The position numbers and the translations under genes were made by a program. The notes below the pieces were generated by a model. It saw only the letters and a program-made list of their open reading frames with translations, was not told the origin of the DNA and did no database searches. Below are positions 34,201-44,960 of a stretch of 64,000 nucleotides of DNA, piece after piece. Numbering within the stretch: position 1 is the stretch's first letter; each line of letters begins with the position of its first letter. The stretch is from Prinia subflava (Eukaryota; Chordata; Aves; Passeriformes; Cisticolidae), in the NCBI RefSeq assembly GCF_021018805.1, contig NC_086249.1, forward strand, positions 76,038,472-76,102,471, in the 5' to 3' direction.

Positions 34201-37200
34201 TCAAGATCTTGGTCACAGTGTGTTTGAGGAAGAAGGAGAAAGTCTGTTGAAAGTGCAATACTTTAGTTATGTGAAGATTCCTGGGCAGCACTGAATAATC
34301 TGTTCATCTCCGACACTAAGCTCCTTATCCTCTTCTTAAAATACAGCTTACATCCTACTTACCAAGAAAACATGACAACCTCAGTCATCTTCACTTGCAG
34401 TATAAACAAGTCTCCTTACCTGTGTGCTCCCCCGGGCCGCTCGCGGGCACCCAGGAAGGAGCGGATGTTGCTTTGCCTGGTGGACACCTCTACGAGCTCC
34501 GGCCCTCTGATACGTTCCAAGAAGGAATCAGGCCTTTGGTCTTCATGGTGTGAGTGTCTTGTGGCCCACGACCTCACAGACAAGATAAATCGTGACAGCC
34601 TGCATGGAACACACACACAAATCGACTGAAGCAGACAGAAACATGAGGTGGCTTAAAATATCCCCACAAACACCAGCCCAGGAGGATTTTTCTCCACATC
34701 TCCACCTGCCATGAAACTAAACTTGATAGAGTAGTAACTGTGTGAACCCAATCACTTGCGACAATTTTGTAGATCACCTTCTGCAGTGTATCAGGAAAAT
34801 ACCTCACACATCAGTTCCTATTCTAACGTACCACCACTGCAGGAGCAGCAGAATATTCTTGCTGAGTGGAGGCCTCTACATCTCAAAGTGAGATACTCAG
34901 TGAAGTCCATCAGATGCAGTTGTCTTAGATCCTTGAAGACTTCCCTTCAAGAGTCAGGTTATGTTACTGTAATATTTAAATTCCTAGGCATTCATGTTTA
35001 CATCACAAACTTCTTTGTATATTCAGAGAACACACAACTGTAGCTACACACACATGTAATTCAAACTATCCTGAAAAAGGATAAAGGAAACTATAAAAAA
35101 AGATGGAAAAGGAAGTTCTCAGTATGAATTTCTATATTTATGTGCGTTATGTTCATACAAAACACACACTTACAATCTTTTTTCATCTAAACATAACTTC
35201 TTGCAGACTTTGTCACCTAAATCTGGTGATGTAATTATCTGAAAATCAAGCAAGGAAATACAAGTTTACTCTCCACTATCCAAAAGGCTGAAGTTTAAAC
35301 AATACTTTTTAAATGACCCTAGTTTTATAACAATTTTTTTTCTTTGCTCTTTGAAATACACTGTGCTTAAAGTGACTGTTGTGTGTAACAATGGTATCTG
35401 AAGGCACAGCCCTGCAGTCTCAGATGCAAAGCAGACACAGTAAGGTTTTGAAGCTCCACTTCAGGTTTAATTTAAAGTCCCAGTAATATAAACAACTTAA
35501 GACAATGGGTGGCTTAAATTTTGCGGCCTAGGGCTCCAAACCCATTATAAATATAACTGGATTCTAAAAACTGAGAGAAATTCTTGCATTCAAAACCGAA
35601 GACCACCTGTCTCCTCCCTTTCCAGAGCCATCTACCAAAAGGAAACAATCATTATGTTTTATTTGATAGGAAACAAACACTGCATCAGCTATCAGCCAGA
35701 ACCAAACCCCCGTTTATTTTACAGTCTGGCCTCACTTCATGCATTTCCGCTGCATTTATTGTATTTTCAGATTCAGTTATGTAAAAAATAATTTATTTTT
35801 TTACATTTGACAAATTTGTTTGGGATTATTCAGCCTCTCTCAGACTCTAAGACTTTTATTAGCAATAAGTAAGTGATGAATCAAGGTCAAATGCAACTTC
35901 TGTTTCTTCTTATAAACATTCCTCAGCTGGACTCCATCCGTTTGCTTTGGAAAGTGATGGCTCTTCTTTCTTTGCCTCCAAATTGTGACCAGTCTCTTTC
36001 AGCAAATTGAACTTAATACCAGGAATTATATTAGTTAGTATGTTACCTTGCCATTGCTCCCCTGCCAGTGAAGGAGCTGGCCTGGGATTCAGGCACGTGT
36101 CCTCCCTCCACAGAAATGACTCCCTGCAATTCTGAAGATGCATCCTCGAGCAGTGAATGGGTTCTGCAAAAACAGATTTTTTTTTTTTAAAGGAATTCTT
36201 TCTGACGAACTTTCCCTCATCTGGTTCTCTCCACCACCACCACCAGGAAACAGTCCAGCAAATTGTCCTCTCCCTAGTAATACACCATATTATTTGATAA
36301 CCATATTGCTAACCCTGTGCTTCTATTCTTTTGGAGCTATCCAATATCAACTGAAGTCAGTGGAGGCTCTGTCAGACATTCCAACAAGCTCAGAAGCTAA
36401 GGACTACTTATTAGCACTTTAAAAATTAGCATTTGAGAAAAATAGATTCAATTTTAGCCTCATCTTCCAGTAATAGAGTTTTGAAATAGACTTCACTGGA
36501 ACCTGGACTCTATGAGGCTGATGCCTTAAGTTTTAGCTTTCATGTTTTTCAGATTCTGTGCTGCCTAGGGGTGTAGTTCTGAGCCTCATATTAAGTGCCA
36601 GTAAACTCTCCTCACAGAGTAGGTAGACAAAACAAATCCTTTTCCTGCTGAAGATCGAGGACAACTTTCAGGCCCAACAGCACAAACAACAATGGACTGA
36701 AGGAAGGAACAAGATGGATGAGACCTCACAGCCTGAAGCTGTAATTGGACAATTAAACCCCAATGTGTAAATGGACCAAAACTTATAAAAGTGTAAAACC
36801 TCGTGTTGTCCATTTTGTGACCATTCTAACTCTACCCTGGGTGTAGCCCTGCTCAGGCTCTTGTCCTGCCCAAGGTGTACCCTGAGGCCTTTCAATAAAT
36901 ACCTACTCCATTCTCTAGCTCTGTCTAGTCTCTGTTCCAGGTCAGCCTTCCCCAGACATCAAGGGTTCACTCCAGATTTTTTTTTTCTAGTACTCCTTAT
37001 TTTTCTCTGTGTTTTTCAGTCTTTACTATTCACTTTTACAAGACTTTGTTATGTCCATTAAGGATCACATTTTCCCCCCTTTGCAATACAAACAAGCACT
37101 CTCACACGGGTCTGTTAATCTGTATAGCCAGGAAAACACTGACTAAAATGACACTTGCAGTATCTACATAAGAGCTGGCAGCAGCATTCTGAATGCCCAC

Positions 37201-40200
37201 AAGAGGATAATTAGCAGCTCAATTTTATGTGCACTCACAGCTGAGAAATCAACAAACAGAGAATTAAAACTTTATTATTTCTATCCAAAGAACAATAGAT
37301 AGATTGTTCTTAGGATAAACAATAAATAGATCCTGACAGTCCCAGGATTCTCAACTTGTTAACTGTTTTCTACTTCTCTTCTGATAACAAAACACCATTT
37401 CACATTGAATAACCTAGTTTATGTTGCCAGCGCTGAGAATACTGTGGTTGCCAAAGTTAACATCCTTCTAAGGGACAATGAACAAACTTATGGAAGTGAC
37501 ATTCATCACAGATTGCCAGATACACAGAGCCCACACTCAGCCCAAGAACTCTTGTGAGCTGAGCGCTGGGAGAATGGTAGAGTTTGTCCAGCTTTTTTGG
37601 TATTTCCTGGAGAAATTACCTACAGACACTGGACTAGTTAGTGGTTTAGACTGCACTACCATGGCTGGCTTGAAGTACTTTTATTCCTGTTTACCGAGTA
37701 ATACACATTTTGTGTGATCTTAGCAATAAATTCTAGTATTGTTAATGGCAGTGTCTAGTAAGTATCTAAGTTCCCCTTATAGCCAATGGCCAACTCAGGG
37801 CTTGATTCAGCTGCTTCAGAATAATAATCTGGTACAATTTGGAACACCTCAGAATACTTTACTGGACCTCTCCAGAGCACACAGGTCTCTTCTCACATCC
37901 ACGAGCACCAGCTAAATGCTTCAAATACTCTGTGGTATCTCAAATAGCATTAGATGCCTATTTTAGGCAACTAAATACCTCTCATAATCAAGAGAGCCAA
38001 AGGAGCCTGAAGAGTTACTGAATTTGAGGGTAAGCTGAGCAGTTCCCTGGGTGCTGCTGACCATTAGTACTAACCACATCTCCACTCAGGACAGCAGGAA
38101 CACAGGCACCTACTCACACAAAAACACTGAAATCCAGATGTCTGTAGAGCATAGCTGAATCTCACTTTCAACTTTAGATAGCCAGCCTGTGTCTATAAGC
38201 TAATGTGCTGCCTCTCCTATTTGAGCTGTTTCTATAAACAGGCTGTGTTTTAAAAATGGAGATGCATTTGTTGTCATTTTTTGTGTTTTCTTGATTTTTG
38301 TTTTAACAAATGAACCAACTTTATAACACACTACAGAGTAAGAATACAGGCATATGAATCACTGCAGCATTAAGGAGCACAGCATTTTAAAGATCAGTAG
38401 CAGTTTTCTGTTAACTGTTGCAGTGAATGTTTTTCTTGGTAACACTTCATCTCACAGCAGAAAAGTGCTTAAGCACATCCTTAGCATTAAGCATAAATTT
38501 AACACCCACTGACTTTAATAAGAACTAAGTAATGTGTTTAATTGCTTTATTGAACTATAGCAAACAGGAGCTGGAGGAAGGTAAAGGCAAAAAAGAAAGG
38601 CTGTTACTCCAGCAAATGTGCTTTTTTCCCCCGATATCTATAGTTGCATATATTGCTACAAGATAGAGAAGAGCTAAAATCCTGGATGGTTTCTGTCTTT
38701 TGATACAGATATTTACTAAAGCAAATCTAAATTTAAGAAAAAAATAACAAAATTTTTGAATGGTATTATAAAGATATTGTACATATGTACCAGCAATCAT
38801 TTCAACAATCCAAAAATCGTAAATATGAGATCTCTTTTACAGAGCAAGACCGTATCGTCTTACCCAGCTATGAAAATCCTGCAATTAATGCTGATAATAT
38901 CAAACTTCCCTTTAAAAAAATGCCTCTTCAAGACTATCACCATGATGATGAAGTGCAATTCATATTTTAGTCCCTCTATCTATCAAAGTCATTGCCTCTG
39001 AAATTGCAGATGACCGCAGGGACTTAATTCTACATTTAAACCTTTATAACCCCACTCTCACATCCCTGCTAGTAAATCCATTCTGTGAGCTGCCAATCAC
39101 TGACATCCGCTACAAATAGGATGTTAAAAAAAAGGAAAGGAAGAGGCTCATTTCGATCTGTGTTTTCACTTTTTCTAACACATCACTGTTAATGGAGAGA
39201 AAGGGTCAGGGCTCTTTGAAATCTCCCTAAGGAGAAGACCATGGGGTGGTGTAACGACGACGAGCAAGCCTGACTGTGCAGAACAAATCAGATCCATTTT
39301 CACTACTGTAGGTACATCTGTGTGACAGAAGGTATCATGAAAGCAAAGCAAGAAGAAAAAAAAGGATCAGCTCAAACAAAGCACCCATAGCAGCTGCTAG
39401 GGACATGCAATCCAAAAATCACCATAATGCAGAGAGTCCCATCAGGACTCTGGGTGCTCTGGTCTGGGTGTGCATTTGAACAGCAAGAGACAGCCTGGCA
39501 AGGTCCACACAGAGGAGGTGGCTGGCCATAACAAGCCAAAAGCAGGAAACTTTTCCCAACCTTTACAGATGTTATGGATCATCAGGCATCTTTCTGCAGG
39601 CCCATCAGGCCTTGCCCATTCTAGAGGAATGACTGGTACTGTGCAATAGGTAAGTCCAAGCTCACCGGCACATTTCAAACAGCCACCTTAAAACTATCAA
39701 AACCAGAGAAAGGTGAATGTAAAGAAACTATTACATTTCCTCTGTACAGTGAGACACTCTCAAAATCCAGTACAAAAATGCTGATATTCCTTATACACTA
39801 CACATTTTCCCTATGACAGGAACTAGGCAATTTGCAGAGGCTGCTTTAAAAAAAAAAACTTCTCACTTTTCACTGCATGGTGCTGGAAGGTCTTTTTTTT
39901 TCCACCAAATCCTACATACTCTGTTGGAAGCACGGACCCTGCTGCCTGTGTGGTGACCTGAGAAAAAGGTTTCTCTTTAATGAGTTAGTGTAATTCCCAC
40001 TGATGGGAAATTGGGCTTTTTTTCCTTAGGTAAAACACCTCCTGGTTCCAAAACTGCAAGCCATGCCAACCTCCCTGTGTCTGTCTCTTCTGTACTTTGG
40101 ATAGACGTTGTCAAGTCTGTTAAGTGCACTGGGCCAACAATGTCGTGACACAACATTCCCATAATTCTAGCTCCCACTCCCAGAGCTACAGGAGCACCAC

Positions 40201-40351
40201 AAATTATGAAGCAGTCTGTCCTCTTGACTGTGATGAAAGGAAAATATTACCTGACATAGCCATTTTCAATCCTTTCGATCTCTTCATCAGCAGTTCTGAC
40301 AGACAGGCTGTGCATACCAGGGTAGGAGTGCTGGGTGTTGATTTTTGCCAT
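20862..40351 (-). CDS. CNGA3: CNGA3, cone cyclic-nucleotide-gated channel alpha-3 subunit, complete CDS (8 coding exons)
   Basis: Exons (in gene order) 40351-40251, 36163-36047, 34599-34420, 32844-32791, 28823-28692, 26640-26533, 25629-25523 and 22267-20862 sum to 2205 nt, an open frame of 734 codons plus TAA. The product forms the cGMP-gated cation channel of cone outer segments, the final electrical step of phototransduction. Layout: N-terminal cytosolic region with an unusual Lys/Glu/Asp tract (152-194); S1 ~211-231; S2 ~244-263; S4 with spaced arginines ~316-332; an NVS glycosylation sequon at 381 in the pore turret; selectivity filter TIGET 407-411; S6 ~420-447; C-linker; cyclic-nucleotide-binding domain with FGEISIL and NRRTA; C-terminal leucine-zipper-like coiled coil ~668-718. 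CNGA3 is favoured over CNGA1 by the N-terminus ([12 protein letters not shown]) and S4-S5 sequence. The gene is intact and convergent with UBE3A. Confidence 0.97.
22268..25522 (-). other. CNGA3 intron 8, 3.3 kb
   Basis: No exon or recognisable repeat apart from a short A-run near 22537. A 153-codon + strand open frame at 22969-23430 shows no family signature. Confidence 0.65.
25523..25629 (-). CDS. CNGA3: CNGA3 exon: end of S1 and S2
   Basis: 107 bp between TTCTTTAG and donor GTGAGT. It encodes [20 protein letters not shown] then [15 protein letters not shown] plus one base of Gly267. The ACFDELQ motif after S1 is a CNGA hallmark. Confidence 0.97.
25630..26532 (-). other. CNGA3 intron 7, 0.9 kb
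   Basis: Intronic sequence between the S1 and S2 exons. Nothing recognised. Confidence 0.7.
26533..26640 (-). CDS. CNGA3: CNGA3 exon: S1 segment
   Basis: 108 bp between TATTTTCCAG and GTATGG. It encodes [20 protein letters not shown] then [15 protein letters not shown] and part of Arg231. The hydrophobic stretch is transmembrane helix S1, and [12 protein letters not shown] is strongly conserved in CNGA proteins. Confidence 0.97.
26641..28691 (-). other. CNGA3 intron 6, 2.1 kb
   Basis: AT-rich intron. No exon or interspersed repeat recognised. Confidence 0.7.
28692..28823 (-). CDS. CNGA3: CNGA3 exon: Lys/Glu/Asp-rich linker
   Basis: 132 bp between TTGTACAG and GTAAGT. The 43 full codons contain only Lys, Glu and Asp except for one Val: KKEEKKEV, then repeated KEEK units, then three DDKK units. 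A highly charged tract just before S1 is known in CNGA subunits, supporting exon identity. The DNA is a 12-bp-period coding microsatellite (see repeat entry), so length may vary within the species. The acceptor has only a modest pyrimidine tract. Confidence 0.93.
28706..28792 (-). repeat. CNGA3: coding microsatellite in CNGA3 (12-bp period)
   Basis: On the + strand, three TCATCTTTTTTG-like units are followed by four TTCTTTTCCTCT-type units. On the coding strand they read GATGACAAAAAA (DDKK) and GAGGAAAAGAAA (EEKK). All units are multiples of three, so unit gain or loss keeps the frame. Confidence 0.9.
28824..32790 (-). other. CNGA3 intron 5, 4.0 kb
   Basis: Contains the solo LTR at 30522-30849, in antisense orientation to CNGA3. 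No exon recognised elsewhere. Confidence 0.7.
30522..30849 (+). mobile_element. solo retroviral LTR (328 bp), class II-like
   Basis: Bounded by the terminal inverted hexamers TGTCAC and GTGACA. It has TATAAAA at 30755-30761 and AATAAA at 30774-30779. The flanks TAGGGG (30516-30521) and CAGGGG (30850-30855) look like a 6-bp target duplication with one mismatch. No internal viral coding sequence is present, so this is a solo LTR. It shares ~180 bp of core sequence with the LTR at 57650-57985. A 6-bp duplication suggests an alpha/beta-retrovirus-like family. The exact family name was not determined. Confidence 0.85.
32791..32844 (-). CDS. CNGA3: CNGA3 small exon (54 bp)
   Basis: Flanked by CTTGCTTGCAG and GTAAGTACTG. 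It encodes [17 protein letters not shown] plus partial Ser and Asp codons. The WPLA...N..NNT pattern matches the vertebrate CNGA3 N-terminal region. It is phase-symmetric, so skipping would remove 18 residues in frame. Confidence 0.94.
32845..34419 (-). other. CNGA3 intron 4, 1.6 kb
   Basis: No exon or interspersed repeat recognised. Confidence 0.65.
34420..34599 (-). CDS. CNGA3: CNGA3 exon 4 (N-terminal cytosolic region)
   Basis: 180 bp between TTCCATGCAG and GTAAGG. It encodes [20 protein letters not shown] then [20 protein letters not shown] and [19 protein letters not shown]. The [20 protein letters not shown] core is a conserved CNGA3 N-terminal signature. Confidence 0.97.
34600..36046 (-). 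other. CNGA3 intron 3, 1.4 kb
   Basis: Contains a cryptic exon-like segment at 35238-35174 with good splice signals but an immediate in-frame stop (see findings). Otherwise nothing recognised. Confidence 0.65.
36047..36163 (-). CDS. CNGA3: CNGA3 exon 3 (N-terminal cytosolic region)
   Basis: 117 bp between GTTTTTGCAG and GTAACA. It encodes [20 protein letters not shown] then [18 protein letters not shown] plus partial Arg codons at each end. It aligns in pattern with the vertebrate CNGA3 exon ending SFTG.G.AR. It lies 355 bp from the solo LTR at 36519-36961. Confidence 0.95.
36164..40250 (-). other. CNGA3 intron 2, 4.1 kb
   Basis: Contains the LTR at 36519-36961 and a short CACCACCACCACC run near 36232. 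No additional exon recognised. Confidence 0.7.
36519..36961 (+). mobile_element. solo LTR (443 bp), probably ERVL-like
   Basis: Terminal inverted repeat TGATG...CATCA, TATAAAA at 36784-36790, and AATAAA at 36894-36899 followed by a T/CT-rich R/U5-like end (TCTCTAGCTCTGTCTAGTCT). No internal retroviral sequence is present. The flanks GAGGC and AGGGT do not form a convincing target duplication, so the exact ends or the site have decayed. It lies antisense inside CNGA3 intron 2. Confidence 0.75.
40251..40351 (-). CDS. CNGA3: CNGA3 exon 2 with start codon
   Basis: The ATG at 40351-40349 opens [20 protein letters not shown] followed by [13 protein letters not shown], and the donor GTAATA follows the split Arg codon (AG|A). 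The N-terminus matches known CNGA3 starts, which decides this ATG. The exon probably begins at 40382 after TTTTTTTTCCCATTTCAG, leaving about 31 nt of 5' UTR in the exon. Confidence 0.96.
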
Positions 40352-40382
40352 TTTGCTTTACATATCAACATCTAAATGACAG
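40352..40382 (-). other. CNGA3: CNGA3 5' UTR portion of exon 2
   Basis: Sequence between the strong acceptor TTTTTTTTCCCATTTCAG and the start codon. An alternative acceptor (CATTTAG) lies 11-12 nt inside. Confidence 0.65.
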
Positions 40383-40961
40383 CTGAAATGGGAAAAAAAA
40401 TTAAAGGCTGCAAAAGGAATGAGCTCAGTACTTAAAAATAGTTCTAAATTAAAACATTGCAAAAAGCAATTTCAACCATTTGAAGAACAGTCAGTGATAT
40501 TTACACACACATATGATGTGTTTCTTGATTTATTTGCAGTAGACAGAAAAAAAAGTGTTTGTAAAGATCCATCATGACTAAAGAAGAAGAGCTACATGAC
40601 ACCATACTCTTTTAGTCTCTGGGCTTTATAGACTACCTACACTGTCATACCCATAATCCATAGTGAAATTGCATTCAAAATCTCATTAAAAGAAGGTTAG
40701 TGAGACAGTCAACCAAAAAAAAGCCAGGTAATACATGTGCTATGACAACCCATTCCATTTTACATTGACTTCACTGTGCTAATTGTATCTGTTTTATGAT
40801 TAAGCTTTTTATTCCACAAATTCATATTAACCAAGCAGATAATTAATGACATTTACCCCTTAGCTTAATGTAGGCCATGCTATAATTCAGTATTATTAAA
40901 ACTCTATCTGCACTAAACACAAACTAGGTGTTTTCATTATAAGGCTTCAAAACAGTCTCAA

Positions 40962-41021
40962 CTGTTAAGACTGTTAAGACTCTGTTAAGACTGTTAAGTC
41001 TCTGTTAACAGTCTCTGTCAA
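40962..41021 (+). repeat. 20-bp tandem repeat, ~3 units
   Basis: CTGTTAAGACTGTTAAGACT at 40962-40981, CTGTTAAGACTGTTAAGTCT at 40982-41001, and a degenerate third copy to 41021. Each unit is itself a near-doubling of CTGTTAAGA. Confidence 0.9.
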
Positions 41022-42835
41022 CCTCCTACAAGTTTTAAAAAAATTATCTGAATTCCTTTCCAGATTTGAGCTTCAATGCCTTTTCAAATTCATATCATAT
41101 CTACCACTTACGATGAGTTTTAAGACTCAAGACAAGTGTCTTACAAATGAAGGACTGAAAGACTTCCAGTGAAAACTCTGAATTTTTAAAAAAGGAAAAA
41201 AAAAGGTTTTGAAACTCCATTCAGGAACCCTTTTTGTTTGAAATGTGACTAGAACAAAATTCTCTCAGGGTCAATTAACTCCCTGACACTAGGAAGTGTC
41301 CATTTTTCACCTGTAATCCTCTGTCTTACTGACCACACAAGATCCACTCTCAACTAGATACCTGACTTACCCTCCACTCAATCCCCTGACAATTAAAGAA
41401 AATAATATACAACTTCTAAAATTATTTAATCTATTTTAATGTGGGTTTTTCATCCAGAAATAATGAAATTACCCTAGAAACAGCCTTAGATATCACTTAA
41501 TATTCAAAATTTTTATTAGTATTCCCTATTACTAATATTGCCTCAGTGTAGATCAGTTAATGTCTTAAACTGAGCCTTGTTCATGCTGATTAACTGAAGC
41601 TTTACTAGGGAAAAAATGGACATTTTTATTACACATTGATACAAAAAAATTTAATTCATTCAACCCACTCTCAGATTGGAATGTTCATTCAGAAGAATTA
41701 ACTTCTAAAGTGCAGATAATTTATGTTAAAAACATAACTCAGAGTTTTAAAGGCTTGATTGTGGGAAGAATTAAGGTAAGTAACAAAGCATTATTTTTTT
41801 TTCTAAAGATGTAATTTCAGAGCAAATTTATTATTAAGTTCTTGACTAGTTCTGACACTTAACAGTTACACTTATCAGTTCTGATGATTCACAATTGGAT
41901 TGATGTCTACCTACAGCAGTTCTTACAAACAAGAGTCACCTGGTTTAGAAAATCCAACACAGTAAGCAACTCTTAGAAAAATAAAACTGTTAAAACAATA
42001 AAAGCATGAGAAAATAAAAGTTTTCTGAAGTTTTGGGATGATGTAGATAATTTGCTACCAACACCATGGATTCCCTCACTGAGAAGACACGTTGCTTCTG
42101 AAACTGGAGATTAGTGAACTATCTCTCTTGAACTTGTATCTCTATAAAACTTGAATTCCTCCTAGCTCTCCATGTTTCAAATGCTGGAGGTGTGGCACAT
42201 GGATTTCCAGATGCATTTGTGCATCAGTTCCCAAAAGTTTGGTTAAAAAACATTAAGTACAGTATTTCTGTAAACATAAAATTGAAATGGCTGAAACTAG
42301 ATATTACTAATCTGGAATTAAACACTTTTAATGGATACTTGAATTAGATATTCCAAACCTTGAGGTTTGAATGTGCCAGTGGAGCACTGAATACAGGAAA
42401 CCTTATTTAGACTTTCACAAGTAACACTACTAAAGAAGAAAAAACAAGTAATAGCATATGAGGCCAAACACCATTTAGGATTAAAAAACCAAGAAGACAG
42501 AAAGCAAGAACAGGACTAAATAGTCACCTTCACCACTGCAGTATTCCTCCAGGCTCTGTAGGAAAACCTGCTGTTAATGACGCTGATGGAAGGAAGGAGT
42601 GGTGATACAATAAGATCTCAGGACAGCAAAAAATTTATATAGGCAAGAGAAACAAAAGGAGTGCAGGGAGCCTCAGGGTGGCCAACATTAACTCCAGCAA
42701 TTTCCCAATCTGATGATAAGTGATGTGCAACACAGGCAAATGGAAACCCATGAATACAGGGGAAAGCATGCAAGCTACTACCCTCCATGCTTCCAAATGA
42801 ATCATATGCTCTCAGAAAGGGAACCTGAAAGGGTA

Positions 42836-43025
42836 GTTTTGGATTAAATATTAGGAAGAAATTCTTCACTGTGATGGTGTTGAAACATCGGACCACATTG
42901 CCCAGAGAAGCTGTGGATGCCACATCCCTGCAAGTGTTCAAGGCCAGGTTGGATGAGGCTTTGAGCAACCTGCTCTAGTGGAAGAGGAGTTGGAACTATG
43001 TGGTTCCAACCCAAACCAATTTATG
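42836..43025 (+). mobile_element. CR1 LINE 3'-end fragment
   Basis: Contains GGAAGAAATTCTTCACTGTG, CCCAGAGAAGCTGTGGATGC, GTTCAAGGCCAGGTTGGATG and a GTTGGAACTA..GGTTCCAACCC end, the typical CR1 3' terminal order. Truncated at the 5' end. Confidence 0.9.
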
Positions 43026-44010
43026 ACATAAGTACAGCTCAGTGAAACAACATCCTCACTGCAGGGCAGGCTTGCTGACACAACAACTGACAATGTATAC
43101 ATGAAACGTGTTCATGACACAAAAAACACTAAAACTGCCCCATGAAACAACAGTGCAGACTCATCTGGAACACTCTAAGTCCTTCTCTTAAACAGAAAGA
43201 TAAAGCAGAATACGGCATGGCAAGAATGATTAAAGACATGGAAAAGGGAGAGAAAGGAAAATGCAGCCTGCTCACCCAGGAAAGGTGAAGACTAAAAAGT
43301 TATAAAATAAAAATATGTAGGTAAAATTTCAGCTCATTTCAGATCCCTGACAATCATTTCAGCTGTAAAACTCCCGTTCAATATACAGTATGGTCTGAAC
43401 TATTATTTTGCACTTCACTGGAGGAAAGGAGGGAGGGGAAATTTCACAGAAATACAACTCTACTATTAAGCAATAAAATACATTAATATATTTTTGGAAG
43501 GAGGTAGGAAGAGTGGATGAAAGTATGTTACATCTGCCCAGCTGTGGTAGAGAGAGACTGTACACAGGACTGACAGAAATATGCAGTGAGGTAATTTGGG
43601 TACAGTGCAGGTGCTGAGACCTCCCAAAGCAACATGGTTTGGCAGTGCATAAAGCCCATAAAGTTCTGACAAATTACTAGCCATTTATTTAATGAAGAAG
43701 AAATATTTGTTCCTTCCAGGCTTCTAAGAACCCTAATGATAAATGTTTTTAATAGTCTAGGGAGGAGATTGCCATTTCAACATTGGATCCAAAATATGGC
43801 AAGTAACCAGCTAAGGAGCAGCTTCACAGGAGTCAGCCAGCAGCGAAGTCCTGAGGAGTCCTGAGGCTCTGCAAACACCTTCTGCAGGGCCACAGAGAGA
43901 TGGCTCCAACCACGTGGGACCTGCAATCCCAAAACTGCCGCTAAACGCTGGTTCTCACAAGGCAGTTTTAAGAAGTGAGTAGAGCTCACCTTCATACCTA
44001 AAACCATGAT

Positions 44011-44960
44011 TGTTACACTAGAGCAGTGGGCTGGCCTTGGCTGGCTGCCAGATGCCCACCCAGCTGCTACTGCACTTCCCCTCCTCAGCAGCCTAATGAG
44101 AGAAAGAAAGATGAGAAAGCTCATGATGGGTCAAGAGAAAAAACAGTAAGAAAAAGGACATTGGGAGACCAATTGTCACCACAGGTAAATGGGCTCAAAC
44201 TGGGGAAAATTCAATTTAGTGCTAATTAAAATACAGTTGGATGGTGAGAAACAAAGACAAAGCCCTCTACACCACCCATTTTTCCCCCAGATTGAACTTT
44301 GCCCCTATATGCCCAACTCCTCCACCTCCTCTACCCTATCCAGCAGCATAGGGGCTGGGAAATGGGAGGCTGCAGTCAGTCCATAATGTTTCCTGCTTGC
44401 TACTCCTTCCTCCTCACATTGTGCCCCTGATCCAGTGTGCAGTCCTTCACAAACTGCTCCAGTGTGGGTCCACTCCATAGGCTGCAGTCCTGCAGGATAA
44501 GCCTGCTCCAGTGAGGGTCCTCCACGGACCACAGTGCTTGTCAGGAGAACCTGTTCCTGCACAGGCTCCTCTCCACTGGCTGCAGTCTGCTTCAGGAAAT
44601 GCCTGGCTCCGCCAAAGGCTCCTCCACACTGGAATGTCTGCTCCATTAGGGTCCCCTCCAAGAGCTGCAGGGGAATCTTGCTCCAGTGCCCGCAACACCA
44701 CCTCTGCTCCTTCTTCTCTGACCTTGCTTTCTAGAAGCAGAGATGGTTTTCACCTTTTTTTTTCCTGTCAGTCCCCACACACTGCCTTTGTGGCACTCTA
44801 CCTTTTCATAAGTGCTTTTTCCCTGAAGTGCCACCACCTTGGCCACAGGGGATGAGTTGGAGCTGCCTGGGGCCATCTGTGTCCAGCACAGGCAGCCCTG
44901 GCTGCTGCTCACATTGGGCCCCACAGCCCCTGCCAGCCCCTGGGCGCTGCACCCACTCCT
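44011..44960 (-). mobile_element. degenerate avian LTR-like repeat, ~0.95 kb
   Basis: Read on the minus strand it has an internal array of diverged ~37-50-bp units with a GGACCC..ACTGGAGCAG core. Next comes a GAGGAGGAAGGAG segment, then an AATTAGCACTAAATTGAATT segment followed by a GGGCATCTGGCAGCCAGCCA-type end. This order resembles LTRs of an abundant bird ERV group (ERVL-like). The 3' end is near 44011; the 5' end is only approximate. Family assignment is from memory of sequence character, not a database match. Confidence 0.6.
44455..44705 (-). repeat. diverged ~37-50-bp repeat array inside the LTR-like element
   Basis: Units begin near 44455, 44502, 44550, 44601, 44638 and 44688 with variants of CTGCTCCAGTGNGGGTCC (+ strand). 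They account for the long open frames on both strands here. Confidence 0.65.

Noticed and set aside
42618..42968. 116-codon minus-strand frame
   Set aside because: Mostly the antisense of a CR1 3'-end fragment.
44305..44855. Several ~85-118-codon frames on both strands
   Set aside because: They arise from the LTR-like element and its internal repeat array.
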